A DNA stretch of 64,000 bases, taken from assembly GCF_001028175.1 (NCBI RefSeq), contig NZ_AEJF01000088.1:1-64000 (forward strand). The letters run 5' to 3'. Position numbers and translations under genes: made by a program. The stretch comes from Caballeronia mineralivorans PML1(12) (GTDB lineage Bacteria; Pseudomonadota; Gammaproteobacteria; Burkholderiales; Burkholderiaceae). Shown here one piece after another: positions 45,338 to 53,391 of this stretch. Under the pieces are notes generated by a model. The model was given only the letters and a program-made list of their open reading frames with translations, was not told where the DNA came from and searched no databases. How positions within the stretch are numbered: the stretch's first letter is position 1; the number at the start of each line of letters is the position of its first letter.

Positions 45338-46777
45338 TTAGTCAGGCACGGGCAATACCTCGCTCGCTGCATCCAGCGCCTGCCGCGTAATGCTCACGAT
45401 CTCGTCGATATCCGCGCGCGTGGCGACCAGCGGCGGCGCGAATCCGATGATGTCGTTAATGCCTAGTGGACGCACGATCAGACCACGCGCAAGCGCCGCC
45501 TGCGCGACCCGGTTGCTGACCTTGAGAGCGGGCGCAAACGGCGTGCGTCCGGTTTTATCGGCCATCAGTTCCAGCGCGGCCAGCATCCCCGCGCCTCGCA
45601 CATTGCCGACCAGCGGGTGATCGTCGAACGAGGCGTGCAGGCTCTCGAGCAGATAAGTGCCGACATTGGCGGCATTGCGCACCAATTGCTCGCGCTCGAG
45701 GATGTCGAGATTCACCAGCGCGGCGGCCGCGCACACTGGATGCCCCGAGTAAGTCCATCCGTGGCTCATTGCACCTTGCTCCCGTGAACCGCGCTCGATC
45801 ACGTCCCATACCCGCTCGCCGACAATCACGCCGGACAGCGGCAGATACCCGCTCGTGAGTCCCTTCGCGACCGAGATCAAGTCCGGTTCGATGCCGTAAT
45901 GCTCCGACCCATTGCGCGAACCAAGCCGCCCGAAACCACAGACGACTTCATCGGCGACGAACAGGATGTCGTGCCGTTTCAGCACCGCCTGGATGGCCGG
46001 CCAGTAACCGGCCGGCGGCGGCAAAATGCCGCCCGAGCCCATGACCGGTTCGCCGAAGAAAGCGGCGATTGTGTCTGCCCCTTCGCTATCTATCAGTTGC
46101 TCCAGTTGCTCGACGCAATCCGCTACGAACGCGGCCTCACTGTCACCCGGCCGGGCGTCGCGATAGAAGTCGGGACAGGCTGTGTGAAGCACCTGCGGCA
46201 TGGGCAGATCAAACGCTGCGTGAAACTTTGCCTGTCCCGTGAGGCTGCCGGTTGCAATGCCCGACCCGTGATAACTGCGATGCCTCGCGATGATCTTTTT
46301 CTTGGCCAGCCGCCCGAGCACATTGTTGTAGTACCAGACCAGCTTCACCTGTGTCTCGTTGGCGTCCGACCCGGACATGCCGTAGAACACTTTCTTCATG
46401 CCCGGCGGCGACCAGTCCTCGATCAACCGTTGCGACAACTCGACAGCGGGGTCGTTCGAAAAGCCTGCATACGTGTGATAGAACGACAGCTTGCGGGTCT
46501 GGGCTGCAATCGCCTCGGCCATCTCCTCGCGTCCGTAACCGATGTTCACGCAATACAGGCCGGCGAATCCATCGATGTAGGAACGTCCCACGTGATCCTC
46601 AATGCGAATGCCCGACGCGCGTCTCATCAGACGCCCTTCCAGCTCGCCCGATGCATGGTCGGACGCGTGCGTTCCTGGGTGCATGAAGTGGCGTCGGTCG
46701 GTTGCGAGAATTGCTTCGCTTAACGAAACAGTTGCCGAAGCAGTTGCCGGGTTCATGATTGTGTCGATGGGGTTCAT
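45338..46777 (-). CDS. Class III (omega) aminotransferase
   Basis: From the ATG at 46777 the PLP enzyme has 479 residues, with YYNNVLGRLAKKKIIARHRSYHG, the segment FVADEVVCGFGRLGS carrying the pyridoxal-binding Asp, and DLISVAKGLTSGYLPLSG with the Schiff-base Lys. The family transfers the terminal amine of substrates such as beta-alanine, putrescine or GABA to pyruvate or 2-oxoglutarate. The start overlaps the stop of the aldo/keto reductase gene (ATGA), so the two are coupled; a longer reading from 46816 is less likely. In this setting it is expected to convert an amine from the imported substrate into an aldehyde. Confidence 0.9.
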   Translation of the reverse strand: MNPIDTIMNPATASATVSLSEAILATDRRHFMHPGTHASDHASGELEGRLMRRASGIRIEDHVGRSYIDGFAGLYCVNIGYGREEMAEAIAAQTRKLSFYHTYAGFSNDPAVELSQRLIEDWSPPGMKKVFYGMSGSDANETQVKLVWYYNNVLGRLAKKKIIARHRSYHGSGIATGSLTGQAKFHAAFDLPMPQVLHTACPDFYRDARPGDSEAAFVADCVEQLEQLIDSEGADTIAAFFGEPVMGSGGILPPPAGYWPAIQAVLKRHDILFVADEVVCGFGRLGSRNGSEHYGIEPDLISVAKGLTSGYLPLSGVIVGERVWDVIERGSREQGAMSHGWTYSGHPVCAAAALVNLDILEREQLVRNAANVGTYLLESLHASFDDHPLVGNVRGAGMLAALELMADKTGRTPFAPALKVSNRVAQAALARGLIVRPLGINDIIGFAPPLVATRADIDEIVSITRQALDAASEVLPVPD

Positions 46778-47658
46778 GGCTTCGCTGCGCGTAAGGAGGT
46801 TTCCGGGACATCCCATTCCGGATGCCAGGCCGGCTTGCTCACGCGGCCATCGGCGCGAGCGAGTGCACTGATGCGCGCCATCGACGCCGCATCGAGTTCG
46901 AAATCGAATATCGCGATGTTTTCGCCGATGCGTACCGGATTCGACGACTTCGGGATCACCGCGACCCCGGTTTGCTGGATCAGCCAGCGCAGGATGATCT
47001 GCGCGGGCTTCTTGTCATGCTGACGAGCAATCTCCGCGATAACCGGGTCGGCCAGCAGCTTGCCGCTGCCAAGCGGCGAGTGCGAGATCAGCGCCATGCC
47101 GTGCCGCGAACAGGCAGCGAGCAGCTTGGTCTGGTCGAGATACGGATGGTATTCGCACTGGTTCGCGACCAGCGGCAATGACGACAGCGCCACGGCACGA
47201 TCGAGCAGCGCCACGGGAAAATTCGATACGCCGATAAACCGCGTCAGGCCGCGGCGTTGCGCGTCGCAGAGCGCGCCGATCGTCTCGTCCAGCGGCACGT
47301 CGGGATTGGGCCAGTGCACGAGCAGCAGGTCGACGTGATCGAGTCCCAGCCGAGCGACGCTCGCTTCTGCCGCGCGGCGGAAGTCGGGCGCGCGCAGTTC
47401 GGTATGCCAGACTTTTGTAGTGACAAACACTTCGTCGCGAGGCACGCCGCACGCCGCGAGCGCTTGGCCGACCGCCTGCTCGTTCTCGTAGCGAGCGGCC
47501 GTGTCGATATGCCGATATCCGGCATCGAGCGCTGCACGCACGGCGCGGACGCCTTCATCGTGGGTGGATTGCCACGTGCCCAGACCCATCACGGGAATCC
47601 GGGCGCCGTTAGCTGCGACTACCTGCAAGGACGCAGGCAGGGGAACAGGAAATGTCAT
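46774..47658 (-). CDS. Aldo/keto reductase
   Basis: The 294-residue NADPH-dependent oxidoreductase has the AKR family signature: GLGTWQST, HIDTAARYENEQAVGQAL (catalytic Asp and Tyr), FVTTKVWH (Lys) and LLLVHWPNP (His), with VIPKSSNPVRIGEN near the coenzyme-binding end. It reduces an aldehyde or ketone to an alcohol. It is the first gene of a two-gene unit with the aminotransferase, behind promoter element B, and probably handles an aldehyde formed by the pathway. The start at 47658 is chosen because the family begins there; upstream readings enter the promoter. Confidence 0.9.
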   Translation of the reverse strand: MTFPVPLPASLQVVAANGARIPVMGLGTWQSTHDEGVRAVRAALDAGYRHIDTAARYENEQAVGQALAACGVPRDEVFVTTKVWHTELRAPDFRRAAEASVARLGLDHVDLLLVHWPNPDVPLDETIGALCDAQRRGLTRFIGVSNFPVALLDRAVALSSLPLVANQCEYHPYLDQTKLLAACSRHGMALISHSPLGSGKLLADPVIAEIARQHDKKPAQIILRWLIQQTGVAVIPKSSNPVRIGENIAIFDFELDAASMARISALARADGRVSKPAWHPEWDVPETSLRAAKP

Positions 47659-47697
47659 CGAAAAATAGGCTCGGGTGCTTCGAGATTTCTTGACGCC

Positions 47698-47769
47698 GTG
47701 CCATAATACGGCACGGCGTTCCAGATTTATTATGCGCAAAGTAACACGCGCTTTTTTGCTGTGCAAGCA
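47698..47769 (-). promoter_or_regulatory. Conserved promoter/operator element B (reductase-aminotransferase unit)
   Basis: The minus strand has a TTGCAC -35-like box (47766-47761) and a TACTTT -10-like box (47743-47738) at a 17-base spacing, then a 17-bp palindrome with the arms GTGCC and GGCAC at 47698-47714. GCGCAAAGTA and GTGCAAGCA are shared exactly with element A. The element sits in the divergent region before the IclR gene, so it may control both directions. Confidence 0.6.
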
Positions 47770-47817
47770 AACGACGAGCGCGCGCGTCCCTGCAGCCGCA
47801 AGTCACAGGAGGAGTGA

Positions 47818-48549
47818 ATGAAGAGTTTGTTGAAGAGCCTGGAGATCCTGGAGGCGGTATCGCAGAACCAGCCGGTCAGTGTCGGTGTGCTGGCGCGTTT
47901 GCTGGACATGCCGAAGTCAAGCGTGCAACGCGTGCTGTTGACCTTTCTCGAAGCCGGCTGGTTGCGCCAGACCGGAGGCGATCTGACGCGCTGGGAAGTG
48001 GGTGCCCGGATCCTCGGCGTGCGCCCCGCCGCGCTTCGTGGCGGCGCGCTGTATGCCGCTGCACGCGAGCCGATGCGTGAACTTCGCGACCTGACCAACG
48101 AGACCATTCACCTGTCGATCCCGGACAGCACCAAGTCGATGGTACTCATCGATCGCGCGGATTGCACACAGACAGTCAGGACGTTCAGTCCGATTGGCGA
48201 TCTCAGCCCGTTCCACGCGACGGCAACGGGCCTTGCCGTGCTCGCGTACATGAGCGAGACGCAGGTGGAGGAAATCCTGAGCCGCGACCTGACGAAGTTC
48301 AGCGACACCACGCCGTGCGACCCCGTCGAGATAAGGCTCGAACTCGAGCGCATCAGGCAGCGTGGATATTCAATCAACCTCTCGCAGTATCGACGCGCGG
48401 TGTGCGCGATCGGCGCCGCGATCATCGATTCAGACGGCGTCCCGGTCGGCAGCATTTGCATCTCCATGCCCGAATCGCGCTACGAACCTGAACGTCTCGA
48501 TGAATGGGGCAAAGCCGTTGCAAAGGCAGCGGCAGCCATCAGCGTTTAG
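47818..48549 (+). CDS. IclR-family regulator of the amine catabolism units
   Basis: The 243-residue protein has an N-terminal winged helix (VLARLLDMPKSSVQRVLLTF, about residues 22-41) and a C-terminal effector domain (HATATGLAVLAYMSE, then SQYRRAVCAIGAAIID and PVGSICISMPESRY), as in IclR repressors and activators. A strong AGGAGGAGTG site precedes the ATG. It is divergent from the aldo/keto reductase-aminotransferase unit, with operator element B between them, and a matching element lies before the DAO-transporter unit. I therefore infer that it controls both. The effector is unknown. Confidence 0.85.
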   Translation: MKSLLKSLEILEAVSQNQPVSVGVLARLLDMPKSSVQRVLLTFLEAGWLRQTGGDLTRWEVGARILGVRPAALRGGALYAAAREPMRELRDLTNETIHLSIPDSTKSMVLIDRADCTQTVRTFSPIGDLSPFHATATGLAVLAYMSETQVEEILSRDLTKFSDTTPCDPVEIRLELERIRQRGYSINLSQYRRAVCAIGAAIIDSDGVPVGSICISMPESRYEPERLDEWGKAVAKAAAAISV

Positions 48550-48607
48550 AGCAGATTGACTCCCTATGCGGGCATGACGTACGCCGGGCTGGTCAGGATA
48601 TTTGTGC

Positions 48608-48889
48608 GAGTGGTCGGGGGTCGGTGCCGGGTTGGTGCTTTCGGCGTTAGTGGTCTGCGAGAGTTAGCTGATCTCTTTGTCACTATTAGCCACTGTGCGT
48701 GGCGGCACGTCATTTTTGCAAACGCGCAAAGAAATGAAGCAAAGAAACGCGTTCCAACCATCGGCAAGTTAGTGTCCCTAGCGTGCAGGCCTCAGCTTTT
48801 GGCACCTGATAGCACGGTGCTCGCCAGACTCTCCGATGTTTGAACCCCTCCTTCTCGCGAATCCTGACACGAACACGCTTCGCCCCCAA
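48608..48889 (+). repeat. Long inverted repeat, left arm
   Basis: This stretch of about 280 bases reappears in inverted orientation at 49047-49334. Segments of 30 or more bases are identical, for example 48801-48830 against 49103-49132, and the region around 48754-48790 differs at only one position. Short ORFs that run through it (such as 48556-48843 and 48836-49024) are best read as chance frames in a repeat. It begins about 60 bases after the IclR stop. Confidence 0.75.
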
Positions 48890-49046
48890 CGCTCTCGGGC
48901 AAGCACGATGGCCCACGGACCAGCACGGCCTCACGTGTGCTGGTTGCCTCATTTCGTGGTGGGTTGGCTACGTGATCTGCGTGCTTCTTTCTTAAGGTGG
49001 TTGTACGCGGATAGCGCGGGGTGAACCTGTGGCAGATTCAGTCACT

Positions 49047-49334
49047 GGTGGCGAAGCGTGTGGGTATCTGTGTTCGGAGAGGTCGGGCTTCAAACATCCT
49101 TCAGTCTGGCGAGCACCGTGCTATCAGGTGCCAGAAACTTCTAGCCTGCACGCTAGAGACACTAACTTGCCGATGGTTGGAAAGCGCTTTCTTTGCTTCG
49201 TTTCTTTGTCGCTTTCCCTGGACAAAGAAACGACGGGCGCCACGCACAGTGGCTAATAGTGATAAAGAGAACAGCCAGCATAGACCGGCCACGGACGCAG
49301 AAAGAAGCAACCCGGCATCAACCCCCGACCACCC
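49047..49334 (-). repeat. Long inverted repeat, right arm
   Basis: Reverse-complement partner of 48608-48889. The two arms enclose about 160 bases that contain a smaller hairpin (CCAGCAC with GTGCTGG, 48920-48945). No transposase or terminal-repeat-like ends are seen. This type of GC-rich intergenic repeat, with ORFs such as WRAPCYQVP and CRWLE read from it, recurs in Burkholderiaceae genomes as far as I know. Confidence 0.75.
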
Positions 49335-49436
49335 GCCCCAAAATCCCCAAACAGAACCCCGAGTGCGAACGAAAACCCCGTCCACCGGCGCGAGCGAAAA
49401 ACTAATTCGCAACAGCTTCTAAGGCATAACGCGCTA

Positions 49437-49889
49437 TCACCCCTCCGCATCGCCCGTGGGCCTCGGCGCCGTGGCGCGGCATTTTACGCAGTATCCCTGC
49501 AGCACCAGCTGACGTCCCACGACTAAAAAGCCCACGCTCTCGCCGATTTCCTTCTGCCTCGCGTCGAATACCGGATCGTAGAATTCCTCGATCTTCCCGC
49601 AGCTCATGCAAATAGCGTGGTCATGATCCTGGCCGTTGTTCAACTCGTACACAATCTTGGTCGAGTGCAACGTCCCGCTCCGCAGTATCTTTGCGTCAAC
49701 AAACTGCTGGAGCACGCGATAGATGCTCCCGAAACTGATGTTGAGCTTCTCGTCGGCGACCTGCCGGCAAACATCTTCGGCAGTGAAATGCCTTTGCTGC
49801 TCATCGAGGAAAAACGACAGCACCTTCATTCGCGGCACGGTCGCCCGCAACCCAACCCTACGCAGTTCCTCGGCAACGTCGATAGGCAT
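49437..49889 (-). CDS. Fur-family metal-dependent regulator
   Basis: The 150-residue protein starts MPIDVAEELRRVGLRATVPR and has the Fur winged helix (FTAEDVCRQVADEKLNISFGSIYRVLQQF), the metal-site HDHAICMSCGKIEEF with CxxC, and a second CxxC (YCVKC) near the C terminus. Fur-type proteins sense iron, zinc or oxidative stress. A longer GTG-initiated reading exists but the ATG at 49889 is more typical. It is close in length to Fur itself, but the subtype (Fur, Zur or PerR) cannot be decided by reading. Confidence 0.85.
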   Translation of the reverse strand: MPIDVAEELRRVGLRATVPRMKVLSFFLDEQQRHFTAEDVCRQVADEKLNISFGSIYRVLQQFVDAKILRSGTLHSTKIVYELNNGQDHDHAICMSCGKIEEFYDPVFDARQKEIGESVGFLVVGRQLVLQGYCVKCRATAPRPTGDAEG

Positions 49890-50301
49890 GTTAAATTTCC
49901 ATCTCACCGCTGGCTGGACAAAAAACCATAGGAATGGATCGGTTTCGTTTATACAGATCGACGTTTATTTGAATTGGCATTTAGTTGGGCTGTCCAGACC
50001 TGTCCAAGTTGAATCGAACCATTGCGGTCAGCCGCAGCTGATAGAACACTGCGTTTTCCGACGCTCGAACTGTAACGATCCGTTGCTTAAGGATCGCTTA
50101 AGCAACCTCGTCGATCAACAAGCCATGGACTCTCTGCGATAAGAATTTGCTGCGGCAAGCGAAGGAAATAGAATTTTTTCAGCGTCGGTCTTCGTGGAAA
50201 ACCGCTTAGCCTGATTTGATCGATCTCGGGCGGCTCTTCCCGATCGTGGCGCTACCGTCGCGCAATGAAAAGAGGCCCAGTGTCGGACCGCATCCCAACC
50301 G
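49890..50301. other. Intergenic region upstream of fur with a perfect palindrome
   Basis: No ORF is convincing in these 412 bases. A perfect 10-bp inverted repeat (GTTGCTTAAG, 5 bases, CTTAAGCAAC) lies at 50082-50106, about 190 bases before the Fur start. It could be an operator or, less likely, a terminator for the GtrA/GtrB unit upstream. Confidence 0.5.
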
Positions 50302-50682
50302 TTACTTGAAGACCCACCATTTTGCCGCGGAAAAATTCATGACCATCGCTGCGCCCGATCCAGCGGCGGCGGCCAGCAATATGAAAACGGTGCCGTGGCC
50401 AAGCACGTGAACGACAGCGCAGTAGCCAGCGAAATTAAGCCCCCCGCCGAATGCCATCACGGCAAGATATCGCCACCACTGACCATGGGATTTTTCTTTT
50501 CTTGATCCACGGAAAGCGAAACGCCGGTTGATTTGCCACGTGACATAAGCTGCGGCCAGAAACGAAACGAGCCGGCCTGCCAGATAACCCAGTCCGCCTA
50601 AGAGCGCGAGAAAGAGCACGCTGGCATCGACAGCAAAACCCACTACGCCGGCGATCGCGAAACGTTGGATCTGTCTTTTCAT
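50302..50682 (-). CDS. GtrA-family small membrane protein
   Basis: The protein has about 126 residues from MKRQIQRFAIAGVVG and four hydrophobic segments, with FAVDASVLFLALLG, AGRLVSFLAAAYVTWQINR and AVMAFGGGLNFAGYCAVV; these are GtrA signatures. GtrA-type flippases move polyprenyl-linked sugar across the inner membrane in O-antigen or teichoic acid modification. A GTG at 50715 would add 11 residues that overlap little with the upstream gene. It follows a GtrB-type transferase on the same strand. Confidence 0.8.
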   Translation of the reverse strand: MKRQIQRFAIAGVVGFAVDASVLFLALLGGLGYLAGRLVSFLAAAYVTWQINRRFAFRGSRKEKSHGQWWRYLAVMAFGGGLNFAGYCAVVHVLGHGTVFILLAAAAGSGAAMVMNFSAAKWWVFK

Positions 50683-50716
50683 TTTGGATTCAGGTCCATG
50701 CGTCGCGACGGCCACG

Positions 50717-51781
50717 TCACTTCATGGTTTCAACCGTAGCCTGGTGTTGCGTGACGACTTGATCGACGAAATAAAGCGGCCGATGTTTTGTCTCGTTGAA
50801 CATGCGCCCGACGTACTCTCCAATAATACCGAGCGTCATCAGCTGCACGCCGCCGAGGAACAGCATGATGATCAGAAGCGAGGGATATCCACGCACCGGA
50901 TCACCGTAGGCAAGCGCTTTCCAGAACACGAACGTTGCGTACGAAAACGATAGCAAGGCCGTGCACAAACCGAGGTAAGTTGCCCATCGCAAAGGAGCCG
51001 TCGTAAAGGACGTGATGCCTTCCAGCGCAAAATTCCAGAGCTTCCAGTAAGTCCACTTGGTTTCGCCCCCGTAGCGAGGGTCCCGCCGGTACGGCGTCGC
51101 AATCTGCGAATAGCCAATCCACGCGAACAAACCCTTCATGAAGCGATGTTGCTCGCGCAACTGACAAAGGGCGTCGACGGCTCGCCGCGACAGTAGCCGA
51201 AAGTCTCCTGCATCGCGCGGCAACGAAACCTCACTGATCTTCTCGACGATGCGATAAAAGCAAAACGCTGTCGCCCGCTTCAACCACGAATCTCCCTTGC
51301 GTTCCTCCCGCTGCGCGTAGACGACGTCATGCCCCGCTTTCCAGAGGCGCACCAACTCGGGGATGAGTTCCGGCGGATCCTGCAAGTCGGTATCGATGAT
51401 GATCACGGCCTCACCGCAGGCGTGGTCCAGCCCTGCGGTCATGGCAATTTCCTTGCCGAAGTTTCGCGAGAGGTTGATCAGATTGATGCGGCGATCGCAT
51501 GCAAGCAATTGCCGCACGATCGACAATGTGCCGTCCGTGCTGCCGTCGTTGACGTAAATGACTTCGACTGTTGCATCCAGCCTGTCGAGGACTGCGGCAA
51601 GCCGCCGATGAAACTCGGGCAGAACCTGCTCTTCGTTCCATACCGGCGCAACGATCGATAACAGAGGTCTGGATTCAGCGGCCGTAAGATCCGGCAATAT
51701 TGACGGAAGACCCCTTGCACATCGAACTGCTGCGCTCGGAGCACTTCGCAACCTCGTCTGCCGGCTACGGTATTCGGTCAT
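50717..51781 (-). CDS. GtrB-type polyprenyl-phosphate glycosyltransferase (family 2)
   Basis: The 354-residue protein starts at 51781 with GGAGA 8 bases upstream. It has an N-terminal GT2 domain (LLSIVAPVWNEEQVLPEFHR, VIYVNDGSTDGT, AVIIIDTDLQDPPEL with the DxD metal motif) and two C-terminal hydrophobic segments that end in GEYVGRMFNETKHRPLYFV. This is the Bactoprenol glucosyl- or mannosyl-transferase architecture. With the GtrA-like protein it probably makes a lipid-linked sugar for cell-surface modification. Confidence 0.85.
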   Translation of the reverse strand: MTEYRSRQTRLRSAPSAAVRCARGLPSILPDLTAAESRPLLSIVAPVWNEEQVLPEFHRRLAAVLDRLDATVEVIYVNDGSTDGTLSIVRQLLACDRRINLINLSRNFGKEIAMTAGLDHACGEAVIIIDTDLQDPPELIPELVRLWKAGHDVVYAQREERKGDSWLKRATAFCFYRIVEKISEVSLPRDAGDFRLLSRRAVDALCQLREQHRFMKGLFAWIGYSQIATPYRRDPRYGGETKWTYWKLWNFALEGITSFTTAPLRWATYLGLCTALLSFSYATFVFWKALAYGDPVRGYPSLLIIMLFLGGVQLMTLGIIGEYVGRMFNETKHRPLYFVDQVVTQHQATVETMK

Positions 51782-51845
51782 TCGGCTTTCTCCACACGAG
51801 GCTTTAACTGATAGGACCACGCAGCATTCGTTAGTCGAGCGAGCA

Positions 51846-52208
51846 CTAATGATCCGAGACGTACGCTGAAGTGTTGACCGCGCCTCCGCGCAACTCGATG
51901 TGTAACTGGACCAGCCACGCTTGGGGGCAGTCGGGCGAAATCAACGCGCGAAATTCCGTATGCTCGTTCACTTCGACCAAGCCGGCGCGATACGCCGCGT
52001 CAAACGCGAGCCGGGCGCGCCATCGGAGAAAACCCATCGTGAATAGCGCACCCGCAAAAATGCCGATCTGATAGGGCAACGCGGGTGTGCCGCCTTCGGG
52101 GAGTCCAAACAGGATCGCGCTAACAAGGAACGGAGCGCTTGCTATACCGGTCGACGTCGAGAAAAGCACCACGTTCGCGCGTAACGCTATCGCTGTACTT
52201 GGTTTCAT
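51846..52208 (-). CDS. Small two-span membrane protein, unknown family
   Basis: The 120-residue protein has two hydrophobic segments (residues 12-36 and 46-60) and ends PDCPQAWLVQLHIELRGGAVN. The DCPxxWLVxLxIEL tail repeats that of the protein at 30507-30896, which also has two hydrophobic segments. They are likely paralogues with a soluble tail domain. No function is known. It lies between the GtrB-type gene and an MlaA-type gene. Confidence 0.6.
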   Translation of the reverse strand: MKPSTAIALRANVVLFSTSTGIASAPFLVSAILFGLPEGGTPALPYQIGIFAGALFTMGFLRWRARLAFDAAYRAGLVEVNEHTEFRALISPDCPQAWLVQLHIELRGGAVNTSAYVSDH

Positions 52209-52301
52209 GGCATCCGTTCCCGCAATCCGTTGAACACAAGGTCATGTTCAACGCACTCGACTTACTCGCTACTTACCCGCTCGCCGTTTTTAAAGGCGCT
52301 C

Positions 52302-53027
52302 CTATGGAGCGACGTCCATGTAGACGGGAGGCTTTTCAGCATCATCCGGCTTTGAGGAGGAAAGCATCTTGCGTCGACGCAGATAAAGGTCACGTGTGAA
52401 TGAATACTCGTCGAGCGAGGCTTGTGAGAGCAGGTCGGTCGCGCTCAACAAATCGGCGCGGTCACTCACGAACTGCACACCGGTTACGGACGCTTGTACG
52501 GCGATTGGCGCTGCGGAGAACGGGTTGAGCACGCTCGAGACGACGACTTTGCTTACGTCACGAACGCTGCTCGGCCCAAACAGCGGCAGCACGAGGTAAG
52601 GGCCAATCGGCACGCCGTAGTGCGCAAGCGTGAGACCGAAATCCTGATGGTGCTTAGGCAGGCCTGCCGGGGTTGCGAAGTCGATGAAACCGGCAATACC
52701 AAACGTCGAGTTGAACGCGAAGCGCATCAGGTCTTCGGTGGCGTCGGTTGCTTTCAACTGCAGCGTGTCGTTGGCGAAGTTGCCGATGTCGCCTATGTTG
52801 GAAAAGAAATTGCCAATGGCAGTCCGGACAGGTGACGGCACGACCTTCTGATAAGCGGTCGCCGCGGGCTTGGCAACGTACTTGTCGACCTTGCCGTTGA
52901 ACGAGTAGATCGTACGGTTCATGGGCTCGAGCGGATCGCCGGCGGTGCGTTGGGAGCCAGTCGCACATCCACAAAGCAAGATCGACACAGCGATCGTCGC
53001 GAGCGCGCTGCCGCAGCGGTAGTTCAT
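52302..53027 (-). CDS. MlaA (VacJ)-type outer-membrane lipoprotein
   Basis: The 241-residue lipoprotein has a signal peptide with lipobox LCGC (modified Cys at about residue 21), followed by DPLEPMNRTIYSFN, VPSPVRTAIGNFFSNIGDI and the SFTRDLYLRRR tail, all typical of MlaA. MlaA sits in the outer membrane and extracts misplaced phospholipids from the outer leaflet, feeding the Mla transport system. AGGAG precedes the ATG at 53027. It is apart from other Mla genes here, but the remaining system may lie elsewhere. Confidence 0.85.
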   Translation of the reverse strand: MNYRCGSALATIAVSILLCGCATGSQRTAGDPLEPMNRTIYSFNGKVDKYVAKPAATAYQKVVPSPVRTAIGNFFSNIGDIGNFANDTLQLKATDATEDLMRFAFNSTFGIAGFIDFATPAGLPKHHQDFGLTLAHYGVPIGPYLVLPLFGPSSVRDVSKVVVSSVLNPFSAAPIAVQASVTGVQFVSDRADLLSATDLLSQASLDEYSFTRDLYLRRRKMLSSSKPDDAEKPPVYMDVAP

Positions 53028-53391
53028 GCGGAACTCCTGGAAGACAGGTTGATGACGACCGGAGGCGTTGACTCGGATGAGTGGCACTCGACCGTCGAAG
53101 TCATCATCGGCCCCGGCGACTTACTGGTTACTTACCGGCGCGCGCCGAAAAGACAGGATCGTCTCGCGGCCCGCGCAGCCGTTGTGAACTGTAAGTACGG
53201 GGTAAGTATTACGGCTGCACGCTGGCAGGCGTCAGCGAACGAGCGATGCTGATCGAAACCTTTGTCCGGATGAGTACGCTTGGCTCCTTTTCATCCGCCC
53301 GGTCGAATCGCTCTTACACCCATGCACGGTTTTTAAATGAGCGACATGCGCAGTCAAAACAAAAACACTTCGCTGCGGGCAAGACTCGCGG
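53028..53391. other. Intergenic region between mlaA and the RND operon
   Basis: No convincing full gene is seen in these 364 bases. A 31-codon frame begins with ATG at 53346 and ends inside the outer-membrane factor gene. It has no clear family and may be a leader or the remains of a frameshifted start. Confidence 0.4.

Noticed and set aside
48556..49450. Several short frames in the IclR-fur gap (for example 48836-49024 and 49021-49422)
   Set aside because: They fall in the inverted repeat arms and read the same repeat in different frames. Their peptides have no domain and are best treated as repeat sequence.
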